Below are positions 26,756-34,050 of a stretch of 64,000 nucleotides of DNA, piece after piece. The DNA lies in NCBI GenBank assembly GCA_024637035.1, contig JAGXFW010000004.1, positions 1 through 64,000 of the forward strand, given 5' to 3'. A model generated the notes under the pieces. The model searched no databases and was not told where the DNA came from. It saw only the letters and a program-made list of their open reading frames with translations. Origin of the DNA: Actinomycetes bacterium. Lineage in GTDB: Bacteria > Actinomycetota > Thermoleophilia > RBG-16-64-13. Every line of letters starts with the position of its first letter. Position 1 is the stretch's first letter. Position numbers and translations under genes: made by a program.

Positions 26756-27697
26756 ATGAGCGACGTGGTGGTCCACTGGGACGAGGTCGAGGCCCGCGAA
26801 GTCGATCAGGGGCCCTTCGGTGCTCGTTGGACCGACCTGGGGAAGGCCACAGGCACCGTGTCCACGGGCGTCCGCCGTATCGAGATGCGCCCCGGGAAGC
26901 GCTCGACGCCGGCTCACGCTCACACCGCCGAGGAAGAGATCTTCTACGTGCTCGGCGGCACCGGGCTCAGCTGGCAAGACGGCGCAGTCTTCGAGGTCAG
27001 GGCCGGTGACTGTCTGGTGCACCTGCCGCGTGCCGAAGCCCACACCCTGATCGGGGGCGAGCAAGGTCTCGACGTACTGGCCTTCAGTACGCGGCGGCCG
27101 GTGGAGGCATGTCGCCTACCGCGTGCCGGCGTCTCCTGGCTCGGCCCCTCGTGGGTGACGAGTGGAGACGGCGGTCACCCGTGGGCACGGGAGATCGGGG
27201 CCGGTGAACTCGAGTGCCCCGCGCCCAGTGCGCGGCCGGCGCGCATCTCCGCGGTGGGCGATATCGTGCCGCGCCAGGTTGGCCGCGCCGGGTTCCAGCT
27301 CTCGATGCGCGACCTGGCTCGCGCGGCAGACTCGCGCGACATCGGGCTGAGGCACGTCCACCTCGAAGAGAGCATGCAGTCGTACCCGTTCCACTGCCAC
27401 TCTGCCGAGGAGGAGGTCTTCGTGGTGCTCGAGGGCTACGGCGCCTTCCTACTCGGCGACGAAGAGCACGAACTGCGGCCGGGGTGCGTCGTGGCCAGGC
27501 CCTCCGGCACCGGCACGGCTCACGCGCTGCGCGGGGGCGAGGGAGGCATCACCTACCTGGCCTTCGGCGAGCGCGACAGCAAAGACATGAGCTGGTACCC
27601 GGACTCCAAGAAGATCTCCTTCCGCGGGCTCGGGGTCATCGGCCGTCTGGAGCCGCTCGGCTACTACGACGGAGAGGTGCCTGCCGACGAGGGGTGA
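26756..27697 (+). CDS. Two-domain cupin (bicupin) protein
   Basis: The protein has 313 residues. The first cupin has PAHAHTAEEEIFYVLGGTG (His, His, Glu metal ligands) and VHLPRAEAHTLIGG. The second has YPFHCHSAEEEVFVVLEGYG and SGTGTAHALRGG. Both metal sites look complete. Bicupins include dioxygenases, isomerases and decarboxylases; the chemistry here is not evident. A strong GGAGGAG site precedes the ATG. It is the last gene of the selAB plus-strand run. Confidence 0.8.
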   Translation: MSDVVVHWDEVEAREVDQGPFGARWTDLGKATGTVSTGVRRIEMRPGKRSTPAHAHTAEEEIFYVLGGTGLSWQDGAVFEVRAGDCLVHLPRAEAHTLIGGEQGLDVLAFSTRRPVEACRLPRAGVSWLGPSWVTSGDGGHPWAREIGAGELECPAPSARPARISAVGDIVPRQVGRAGFQLSMRDLARAADSRDIGLRHVHLEESMQSYPFHCHSAEEEVFVVLEGYGAFLLGDEEHELRPGCVVARPSGTGTAHALRGGEGGITYLAFGERDSKDMSWYPDSKKISFRGLGVIGRLEPLGYYDGEVPADEG

Positions 27698-27782
27698 GGC
27701 CGGCGCGGGCCTCCCGCCGGCGCCAACGGTTGTGGCCCGCCCCGAGGGGTGAGGCGGGCGCAGCGGGGCGCCACATCCGCCG

Positions 27783-28229
27783 CTACGCGCAGAACACGCG
27801 GATGTTGTCCCCGTTCTTGGAGTCCACGTTCACTTCCATCTCGGTGAGGCCCTCGATGAGCTCCTCGATGTCGTCGGGCTTCAGGTTGGTGAAGTCGATG
27901 TTGACGCCCTGCTCGCCCATGTGTCTGTCGAGTTCGGCCATGGCCAGGGGCGGGATCAGCGAGGTGAGCTTCAGGCCGGCACGGGCGAGCGCCAGCGGCA
28001 CCTTGACGTCGACGTTGTCGCCCTCGGTGCTCCTCACCTTCACGTACATGTACTTGGGGTTCTTGCGGGGTCCGGTGGGCGGTTCGTCGGTGGGTGCGGC
28101 CTGTGCCTGGCTGGCCGCCGACCCGGGGTCGGTCGCGGACTGCAGCGCGTCGAGCAGGCGCTCCGCTTCCTCGGCGGTGATCTTCCCCGCCGCGAGCATG
28201 TTCAGTATGCGTGGGCGTTCGTCGGTCAT
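27783..28229 (-). CDS. SHOCT-like N-terminal domain protein (LiaX/YvlB-like)
   Basis: The protein has 148 residues. Residues 1-30 (RILNMLAAGKITAEEAERLLDALQ) are the SHOCT-like helical domain seen at the N-terminus of YvlB/LiaX-type envelope-stress proteins. A Pro/Ala linker follows, then a conserved-looking segment (YMYVKVRSTEGDNVDVKVPL, AMAELDRHMGEQGVNIDF, DDIEELIEGL). It ends a three-gene minus-strand operon with a membrane protein and a DUF2089 protein. A role in envelope stress is inferred from the family. Confidence 0.65.
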   Translation of the reverse strand: MTDERPRILNMLAAGKITAEEAERLLDALQSATDPGSAASQAQAAPTDEPPTGPRKNPKYMYVKVRSTEGDNVDVKVPLALARAGLKLTSLIPPLAMAELDRHMGEQGVNIDFTNLKPDDIEELIEGLTEMEVNVDSKNGDNIRVFCA

Positions 28230-28238
28230 GGTGATCTC

Positions 28239-28523
28239 CTATCTGATCTCGATGTGGATGTCTGTCTCGGGGCCGTCGACCCGCACGATCGTGCCTCTGG
28301 TCTCGCCGAGCAGCGCGAAGAGGCCCGCGACCAGCCGGGTGTAGTGGTGGTAGGTGCGGCCGCTTGCGTACAGGATGGCGTCCGCCAGCGCGGCGATAGC
28401 AAGCGCCACGAGCCCCAGAGGGAAGAGGAGCGGCCAGAGCAGGAACACGGGCACCCAGAGCCCGAACCTCCTCCCGCCGGGGCGGATGAAGCGCACGCGG
28501 GTGAGAGCGGGCGGCAGCTTCAT
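28239..28523 (-). CDS. Small membrane protein of the DUF2089 operon
   Basis: The protein has 94 residues. One long hydrophobic stretch (LWVPVFLLWPLLFPLGLVAL, about 22-41) continues as AIAALADAILYASG, perhaps two helices, and the C-terminus is polar with VDGPETDIHIEI. No family was recognised. The start overlaps the DUF2089 gene stop (ATGA), and the stop lies 9 nt before the SHOCT-like gene, so the three are one operon. Confidence 0.6.
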   Translation of the reverse strand: MKLPPALTRVRFIRPGGRRFGLWVPVFLLWPLLFPLGLVALAIAALADAILYASGRTYHHYTRLVAGLFALLGETRGTIVRVDGPETDIHIEIR

Positions 28524-28882
28524 CGCCGCAGCCTCAGCGCCGCCTCGTCGGCGGTGATCTCGCCCCGCTCGAGCTGGTCGAGCACCTCGTCGCGGGCGAA
28601 GACCTGCTCCACGGTGACCGACGTGAGCTGCCCCGCGATGCGGTTCAGCCGGTTCTTGATGGTGGGGTAGCTGACGCCGAAGGCCTTCTCCATGTGCTTG
28701 ATGGAGCCGTGGCAGCGGACGAACTCGCCCACGAAGACCTGGTCCTCGTAGCGCAGGCCGGCCAGCGGCGGCAGCTCGAACTCCCCGGTGATGTCGATGC
28801 CGTCTTCCTCGAGCCGGACGCTCGTGACCACGAACCGCTTGTCGCGGGTGAGATCGGTGAGGGTGTGCCATTCGGCCTTCAT
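28520..28882 (-). CDS. DUF2089-family protein with helix-turn-helix
   Basis: The protein has 120 residues. The central part (DQVFVGEFVRCHGSIKHMEKAFGVSYPTIKNRLNRI as consecutive motifs) is the DUF2089 helix-turn-helix segment, where members sense or set DNA binding. The C-terminus (LERGEITADEAALRLRR) resembles the SHOCT-like helix of the third operon gene. It is probably the regulator of the three-gene operon; that is inferred from context. Confidence 0.75.
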   Translation of the reverse strand: MKAEWHTLTDLTRDKRFVVTSVRLEEDGIDITGEFELPPLAGLRYEDQVFVGEFVRCHGSIKHMEKAFGVSYPTIKNRLNRIAGQLTSVTVEQVFARDEVLDQLERGEITADEAALRLRR

Positions 28883-29003
28883 ATGGGGCCTCGCTCTCGG
28901 TCTGCTTCAACTCGTCTTTCGAGAGGAGTATGGCACTAGGACTTAAGAAAATCAATAACAAGATTAATATTATGAATTGTTGCGTTCGGACTCCGCGTTC
29001 GAC

Positions 29004-29246
29004 CTACTCGGCGTCTCCCATGATGTCGCTGTGATCGAAAGCGCGACGGGCGTGGAGGACCGCGAGTATGGTGACCTGGTCATCGTGCGGCACCATACGG
29101 CCACGATCGGGGAATTGCGCGAGCGACCTCGATTGCTGCATGACATCGTCGACCCACCGAAGCGCTGCCGCGGGCCGCTCCGCAGCGACGTAGTCGAAGG
29201 CCTCTGCCAGCATGGCGTCGGCCTGCTTGGTCCAGACGACCCTCAC
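29004..29246 (-). CDS. ParE/RelE-family toxin with internal deletion
   Basis: The protein has 80 residues. MRVVWTKQADAMLAEAFDYVA and WVDDVMQQSRSLAQFPDRGRMVP are the N-terminal part of a ParE/RelE toxin. The family then has about 20 residues with a conserved Arg before the last strands, but here DDQVTILAVLHARRAF follows at once, so an in-frame internal piece is missing. Toxicity is doubtful. It overlaps the Phd-type antitoxin by 4 nt and is related to the damaged module at 1675-2253. Confidence 0.7.
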   Translation of the reverse strand: MRVVWTKQADAMLAEAFDYVAAERPAAALRWVDDVMQQSRSLAQFPDRGRMVPHDDQVTILAVLHARRAFDHSDIMGDAE

Positions 29247-29524
29247 TTGGCCAAGCGAGCCCTGATGCGGGCCTCTACCTCCTCATGGGGAATGACCTCT
29301 CCGGCGGCGAGCTGCTCCTCACCGGTCCGGACAGCTCGAACAAGGGCGACCTCGTCCAGCAATCCTTCGTAGACGTCGACGTCCATGAGAACGGCCGTGC
29401 TGCGGCCATGCTGGGTGAGGATGACGGAGCGCTTGGTGGCATGGATCTGGTCGAGAACGGTGGAGGCATTGGCTCGGAATTCTGTGACCGGCCAGATATC
29501 ACTTGATGGGCGTAGCGGCAGCAT
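29243..29524 (-). CDS. Phd/YefM-family antitoxin
   Basis: The protein has 93 residues from the ATG at 29524. The family core is SSDIWPVTEFRANASTVLDQ, then RSVILTQHGRSTAVLMDVDVYEGLL. The C-terminal half (EEQLAAGEVIPHEEVEARI) matches that of the antitoxin at 1966-2253, showing the two are paralogues. GTACAGT boxes upstream repeat every 12 bp, as at the other module. The partner toxin looks shortened, so the antitoxin may now act mainly as a repressor. Confidence 0.85.
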   Translation of the reverse strand: MLPLRPSSDIWPVTEFRANASTVLDQIHATKRSVILTQHGRSTAVLMDVDVYEGLLDEVALVRAVRTGEEQLAAGEVIPHEEVEARIRARLAK

Positions 29525-29542
29525 AGAGGACCTCCGCGGAGG

Positions 29543-29573
29543 ATACAGTTGCAGGTACAGTATACCGTACAGT
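29543..29573. promoter_or_regulatory. Iterated operator of the second Phd/ParE module
   Basis: ATACAGT (29543), GTACAGT (29555) and GTACAGT (29567) are direct repeats at a 12-bp period, 18-48 bp upstream of the antitoxin ATG. The same heptamer with the same period lies upstream of the paralogous antitoxin at 2253. Confidence 0.6.
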
Positions 29574-29748
29574 CCGAAATACGCCATATTGGAGATACGT
29601 GTGCGGCGGGCTGGTCGGGACCGACCACCAACGAACCGCGCGCCGAAACGCCGGGCGCCGTGGGGCGGAAGCCCGGCGTCTCAGCCTGACTAGTGGCCTG
29701 TGGGTAGAGCCTGACAGCGTGCGCCCACCTGCTGATTGAAGCCGGCGA

Positions 29749-30252
29749 CTACGGAATCGTTACGGGCCCGCTCAACAGATCCTGGAACGCTCCCACCCGG
29801 GGCGCGTCGAGGAAGCCGTTGGCCACCCGATGCGCCTTGAACCCAGAGTCCGAGCCGAAGACGTAGCGGCCGTAGGCGCCGCCCGTGCCGGCCGCATCTC
29901 CTTCCCGCACCGCGAAGTACTACCAGTTGGAGAGGTGGGACTGGCTCGTGGGGCCGGCGAAGTAGGCGGTGTCGCCCTCGACCCGGGCCAACTTCACGTC
30001 GACCGTGAAGGTGCCGGCGCTCGTGGTTAAGGTCGCCCAGCCGGACCCCTTGTTGCGGTCCGTCAACTGGGTCACGTGGAACTCTGCGGCCACGGGGACC
30101 GCGGCGTACGGACAGACATAGGTGAGCGCACCCTCGGCGCTCTGACCCGGGGCCGCGGACGCGGTCGTCCCCCAGGCCATCATGAGGATCACTGCCAGGA
30201 GCACCGCCAGGAACACGGGCATCGTGGCGCGTCGGCGACTTGTCGTTCTCAT
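29749..30252 (-). pseudogene. Secreted protein gene interrupted by an in-frame amber codon
   Basis: The frame opens with a signal peptide (MPVFLAVLLAVILMMAWG, then an ASA-APG cleavage site) and continues through LTYVCPYAAVPVAAEFHV to TAG at 29920-29922. The same frame then runs 56 further codons with normal composition (YFAVREGDAAGTGGAYGRYV, FLDAPRVGAFQDLLSGPV) to TAG at 29749-29751. Joined, the product would be 166 residues plus the interrupted codon. A recent nonsense mutation or a sequence error are both possible. No pyrrolysine gene was seen. The family is unknown. Confidence 0.65.
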
Positions 30253-30423
30253 GTCATACCCTCCCCCTTCGTGGTCTCCGCCCCGCCGCGGCGTCGTCCG
30301 GGCCCGCGGCGAGACGTGGATTCCACCTGAGCGTAGAGCCCGTGTTCAAAGGGTGCGCAAAGAAGCGACGAAGAAACGGAGGGGGCGTGGGCGACCCAAA
30401 CCCCGCGGTGGTGTCGGCTGTGG

Positions 30424-31698
30424 CTACCCTCGACCGCCGGCGATACGTCGCGCCTCGGGAGAGGCCTTGAGCCGCAGCATCGCCACTGCGCCGAGCGCCG
30501 GCCCGGGCGCGAGGAATGCGAACGCCCAGTGCCACCCCACCCGACCCTCTAGGAAGGGCATCAGCTGGATGGTGGGCACCGTCAGCAGGAAGCCGACGGC
30601 CAGCTGGAGGGTGAGGGCGGTGCCCACGTAGGCTTGGTCGGCCAGTTCCGTGACCATGGTGGAGAACTGAGCCGAATCCGCCACTACCGCGAACCCCCAG
30701 ACGAGGGCCACGGCTAGGACGAGCCATGTCGGTCCGCCGAACAGGAAGCCGATCACCACCGCACAGGTGCCCGAGACCGCCATCATCGTGGCCGTCGTGC
30801 GCGTCCGACCCCAGCGGTCACCCAGGATTCCCCCCGCCCAGCAGCCGAGTCCCCCGATCCCGATCACAGCGAAGGTGGCATACGCGGCCGCCGTCCCCGA
30901 ACTGGAACCGCGGGCGGTGAGGGAGTCCCGGAAGAAGAGCACGAACCAGGTCCACATGGCATAGAGTTCCCACTGGTGGCCGAAGTAGCCGAAGGAGGCG
31001 AGCCGGACGCCTCGGTCGCGTAGCACCAGCCCCGCCTGCCGGGGATCGAACACCGCTCGCGGGAACGGGTAGGGCCCCTCGTGGACAAGCGCGACAACCA
31101 GCAGGCCGCCGAGCAAGGTCTGGAGCGACGTGGCGTAGATGACCACCCGCCAGTCGAGGCCGCCGAGGCCGTTCACCAGATGGGGTCCCGCCGATCCCAC
31201 CGTAAGCGCGCCTACAAGGATCCCCAGGGCAGTTCCACGCCCCTTCCGGTACCAGGTGGCCATGAGCTTCAGGGCCGGAGGGTAGACGCCGGCGAGGAAG
31301 AAGCCGGTGAGGAAGCGCAGAGGGATGGCCATCGCCACCCCACCGGAGACGCCGAGCAGGGCGTTCGCCGCCGCCGCGCCCGTCGCTCCCGCGAAGATGA
31401 CGTGCCGGGGTGAGACCACGTCGGAGAGGTTCAGGGTCGCCGAGAGCGTAGCCCCCGCGACGAACCCAAGCTGCACAGCGATGGTGAGCCAGGCGGCGGC
31501 TCCGGACCCGAGGCCCCAGAGTTCGCGTAGTTGGGGGATGACGGCCGAGGCCGAGAACCAGGTGGTCATGGAGAGTACGAGCGTGAGGGAGAGCAGGGCG
31601 AGGGCGCGCCGGCGGCCGGCTGGCGGCGCGGCGTCATCGATGCGGGCGAGTGGGCCGCTGCCAACGGGCGCAGGGGTCTCGTGCGTGCTCTCTTGCAT
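30424..31698 (-). CDS. MFS transporter (12-helix)
   Basis: The protein has 424 residues with about 12 helices. Helix one has SMTTWFSASAVIPQLRELW, and the intracellular loop motif LGDRWGRTRTT follows helix eight, as in MFS carriers. The sequence around RFLTGFFLAGVYPPALKLMATWY resembles nitrate/nitrite, cyanate or oxalate-type MFS members, but the substrate cannot be assigned. It stands alone; upstream lies the hairpin at 31840. Confidence 0.8.
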   Translation of the reverse strand: MQESTHETPAPVGSGPLARIDDAAPPAGRRRALALLSLTLVLSMTTWFSASAVIPQLRELWGLGSGAAAWLTIAVQLGFVAGATLSATLNLSDVVSPRHVIFAGATGAAAANALLGVSGGVAMAIPLRFLTGFFLAGVYPPALKLMATWYRKGRGTALGILVGALTVGSAGPHLVNGLGGLDWRVVIYATSLQTLLGGLLVVALVHEGPYPFPRAVFDPRQAGLVLRDRGVRLASFGYFGHQWELYAMWTWFVLFFRDSLTARGSSSGTAAAYATFAVIGIGGLGCWAGGILGDRWGRTRTTATMMAVSGTCAVVIGFLFGGPTWLVLAVALVWGFAVVADSAQFSTMVTELADQAYVGTALTLQLAVGFLLTVPTIQLMPFLEGRVGWHWAFAFLAPGPALGAVAMLRLKASPEARRIAGGRG

Positions 31699-31839
31699 CA
31701 GAAGATACTACCAGCGGGGCCGGCGCGGCGGGAACGAGGGCGGAGCACCTATCGGGCCGGCGCGCGGAATCGCGGCGCAGGCGGTCTCGCAAGGCCTCTC
31801 TGACCGAGGCGGACGAACCGCACGCCCTCCGGAACGACG

Positions 31840-31863
31840 AAAGGCGCCCCGAGGGGCGCCTTT
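31840..31863. terminator. Bidirectional-type terminator hairpin
   Basis: AAAGGCGCCCC and GGGGCGCCTTT form a perfect 11-bp stem with a 2-base centre, in effect a 4-nt loop. It lies 30 nt beyond the stop of the Gly/Cys-rich peptide gene on the minus strand and upstream of the MFS gene. Confidence 0.8.
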
Positions 31864-31892
31864 CGCGCAATTACTGTGTGAGGCCGGAAGGC

Positions 31893-32213
31893 CTAGATCG
31901 AGGAGTCGGCCGCCGGTGCGCCGCCGCCACAGCCACCCGCGCCGCCCGCGGTACCGCCGCAGCCTGCGCCGAACGAGTCGCCGCCGGATTCGATCGCGGC
32001 ACCCGCCGCGCCGTCAGCGCCGATGCAGCCCGCGCCGTCAGCGGCACCCGGTTGCGAACAACCGGCGCCGTCGTCGCCGAGGCCCAGGCACTGCTGTACC
32101 CAGGACGCCGCGTCATCGGCCGCTCCGGTTGCGGCCGCCGCCGGGATGGCCACGCCGATCACCAGTACGATCGCGATGATGAGAATGCCAAGAGTCTTGT
32201 TGCTTATCCGCAC
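31893..32213 (-). CDS. Exported or membrane-anchored Gly/Ala/Cys-rich small protein
   Basis: The protein has 106 residues from a GTG at 32213 with AGGAGG 5 nt upstream. The hydrophobic segment LGILIIAIVLVIGVAIPAAA (about 8-27) is a signal peptide or anchor. The mature part is unusual: about a third Gly, many Ala and Asp, and seven Cys in short motifs (QQCLGLG, AGCSQPG, AGCIGAD, GAGCGG, GGCGGG). A terminator follows. No family was recognised. It could be a metal-binding or disulfide-rich exported peptide, or a ribosomally made precursor; no modification enzyme is adjacent. Confidence 0.65.
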   Translation of the reverse strand: MRISNKTLGILIIAIVLVIGVAIPAAAATGAADDAASWVQQCLGLGDDGAGCSQPGAADGAGCIGADGAAGAAIESGGDSFGAGCGGTAGGAGGCGGGAPAADSSI

Positions 32214-32458
32214 GCCGCCTCCTTGCTTGAGCTTTTCCGAAGCCAGGTGGTGAGGATCCCGGCTGGCATGGTCGATGTCGCGCAATTCTACAGGAACGAA
32301 CGTAAAGCGATTGTAAAGATGGGCCGCGAGGCCGAAAAAAGGTCCCGGCGTGCCTCAGCGGCCTCGTTGTGTCGTGCGAGTCGGACCGGTATGGGTATGA
32401 TCGATCGAGGACCGTGCACCACACCCGGCGCCCCGGCGCCGAGGAACGAGGAGACGCC

Positions 32459-32989
32459 ATGGACGGCTTCAACCACTGCTACGACCTTCTGCTCGCGCGG
32501 CGGAGCATCCGTCGCTACGAGGACCGGCCGGTGCCCGAGGAACTGGTGACGCGGCTGTTGGAGGCGGCCATGGCCGCCCCGTCGTCGAGTAACGAGCAAC
32601 CCTGGCAGTTCGTGGTGGTGACCGAACGAGCGACGCTGGACGAACTCGGCGAGCGCCACCCCTACGCGCGCATGCTCAAGGAGGCGCCGCTCTGCATCGT
32701 GCCCTGCGGCGACCTCGACCTCGTGCCCGACGGACTTGGCGGCGAGTACTGGGTGCAGGACGTGGCCGCGGCCACCCAGAACCTGCTGCTCGCCGCCACC
32801 GCGCTCGGCCTGGGCGGGGTGTGGTGCGGCGTGCACCCCGAGCCCGAGCGCGTCGACATGGTGCGCGAAGTGCTGGGTATCCCGGAGCGGGTGATCCCGT
32901 TCTGCCTCATCCCTCTGGGCTATCCGGCGGAGGAGAAGCATCCGCGCACTCAGTATCGGGAGATCCGGGTGCATCACGAGCGCTGGTAG
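32459..32989 (+). CDS. Nitroreductase-family flavoprotein
   Basis: The protein has 176 residues. The FMN-binding start RRSIRRYEDRPVPEE, then AAPSSSNEQPWQFVVV, QDVAAATQNLLLAATALGLGG and the ending YPAEEKHPRTQYREI are typical. Members reduce nitroaromatics, quinones or flavins with NAD(P)H. The ATG at 32459 has GAGGAGACG upstream. It is a single gene converging with the nucleotidyltransferase pair; the 3' ends overlap. Confidence 0.88.
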   Translation: MDGFNHCYDLLLARRSIRRYEDRPVPEELVTRLLEAAMAAPSSSNEQPWQFVVVTERATLDELGERHPYARMLKEAPLCIVPCGDLDLVPDGLGGEYWVQDVAAATQNLLLAATALGLGGVWCGVHPEPERVDMVREVLGIPERVIPFCLIPLGYPAEEKHPRTQYREIRVHHERW

Positions 32990-33158
32990 GAGAGAGCGGG
33001 GGGACGGGGGCGCTCTGCGCCAGTCGGGCGCTGGTCTCGCTGAGGTGCTCGAGCGCCTCGAGCCGCTCGCGCACGGTCAGGCGTAGGGCTCGTCGGATCT
33101 GGGCGCGGCGGGCACCCTCCCAGGTGGCGGCGCTCCAGTCGGGGGGGTCAGTCACCAT
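32907..33158 (-). CDS. Small partner protein of a nucleotidyltransferase, unknown
   Basis: The protein has 83 residues. Residues 7-45 (DWSAATWEGARRAQIRRALRL, then RERLEALEHLSE) form two helices of a type often found encoded beside AbiEii-like nucleotidyltransferases. The C-terminal 35 residues are Pro/Ser-rich and overlap the end of the nitroreductase gene. The start overlaps the nucleotidyltransferase stop by 11 nt, so both are one unit. Its function is unknown. Confidence 0.5.
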   Translation of the reverse strand: MVTDPPDWSAATWEGARRAQIRRALRLTVRERLEALEHLSETSARLAQSAPVPPLSPTSARDAPGSPDTECADASPPPDSPEG

Positions 33159-33669
33159 GGCTGTCCTTCGCGCGCTCTTCGGCGATCCAGTTCAGGTGCG
33201 TGAGGTCGTCCCTATCCATGGGGCGAGCGGCCTCTCGCTTCATGGCTATCAACGTCGACAGAGCGACCAGGGGAAGTCGCACCCCGGGGGCCAGTTCGTG
33301 GATCTCGGCTGCGGCGTACTCCGCTTCGAAGTCGAACGGTTCTCGGACGAAGATATCGACGGTGGTGTCGAGATAGGCGTCGCTCGCGAGGGAGAACACC
33401 TGCATGTTCCGGTGCTCGGCCCACTCCCTGCGCTTCGCGGGATCCGCGAACTCCTGGATCGCCACGGGCACGACGGGCGCGTATCCCAGCTCGGAGAGGG
33501 CGTCCAGCGCTCTGAGCACGTTCTCGCGCTGCAATCCGATCACCAGGTCGAGATCCTGCGTGAGGCGCTGATAGCCGTAGGCGTTGACCGCGACACCGCC
33601 GGCCACCAAGTATCGGACGCTCGCCGAGTCCAGCGCGCGGAGAATAGTCTCGAGGCTGCGTAGCTTCAC
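33148..33669 (-). CDS. Nucleotidyltransferase-fold protein (AbiEii/DUF6036-like)
   Basis: The protein has 173 residues. The nucleotidyltransferase core is YLVAGGVAVNAYGYQRLTQD with LDLVIGL, giving the GG and the D-x-D metal pair at about residues 38-40. TVDIFVREPFDF holds a further Asp on the third strand, and LSTLIAMKREAARPMDRDD closes the fold. Related proteins are toxins or their partners that transfer nucleotides to RNA or proteins. Together with the small gene downstream it may be a toxin-antitoxin-like module. Confidence 0.75.
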   Translation of the reverse strand: MKLRSLETILRALDSASVRYLVAGGVAVNAYGYQRLTQDLDLVIGLQRENVLRALDALSELGYAPVVPVAIQEFADPAKRREWAEHRNMQVFSLASDAYLDTTVDIFVREPFDFEAEYAAAEIHELAPGVRLPLVALSTLIAMKREAARPMDRDDLTHLNWIAEERAKDSHGD

Positions 33670-34050
33670 GTCTGCCGCTCCTACCCGTGCGTCGCCATCC
33701 GACTGGAACCACCCTACAAGAAGATTCTATAACGGTCTGACCTTCATGGGCTTGGCGGCCGTCCGACGGATCGACTCACCGCTGGGTTGCCATTCGACTC
33801 CACCCGGTATCCCATGGGGACCGTTCGAAAACCCTGCCTCGTTCATGCGTCCCCCCCGCGTAAGATGATCTTCAGCGGGGAGCCATCGGGGGGAATCCTG
33901 TGCATCCGCGCTTTCTCTGCCACGTCGGCGCGTCAGCGTCTGCGCTTCGAGCAAGGAAGGCGGCGAGTGCTTCATCCCCCCGCTGCAAGTCGAAAGGAGC
34001 GGCATGGGGGCACAGCGCAGGCTTCGTCGAAGGATGCGGAAAGGAGCAAC
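33670..34050. other. Intergenic region upstream of the ketone-carboxylase-like operon
   Basis: This 381-base stretch holds the divergent start region between the nucleotidyltransferase gene and the carboxylase operon. No known RNA or gene was recognised. A frame that would extend the first operon gene upstream to 33787 has poor composition. AAGGAG at 34041-34046 is the ribosome site of the operon's first gene. Confidence 0.35.

Noticed and set aside
29920-29922. Amber codon as pyrrolysine
   Set aside because: No pylT-like tRNA or pyl gene is in the window, and the context is a secreted protein of unknown family. A mutation or sequence error is simpler.
33787-34050. N-terminal extension of the first carboxylase subunit
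   Set aside because: The frame is open but has no resemblance to HyuA proteins, which begin at the DTGGTFTD region, and AAGGAG lies right before the ATG at 34051.
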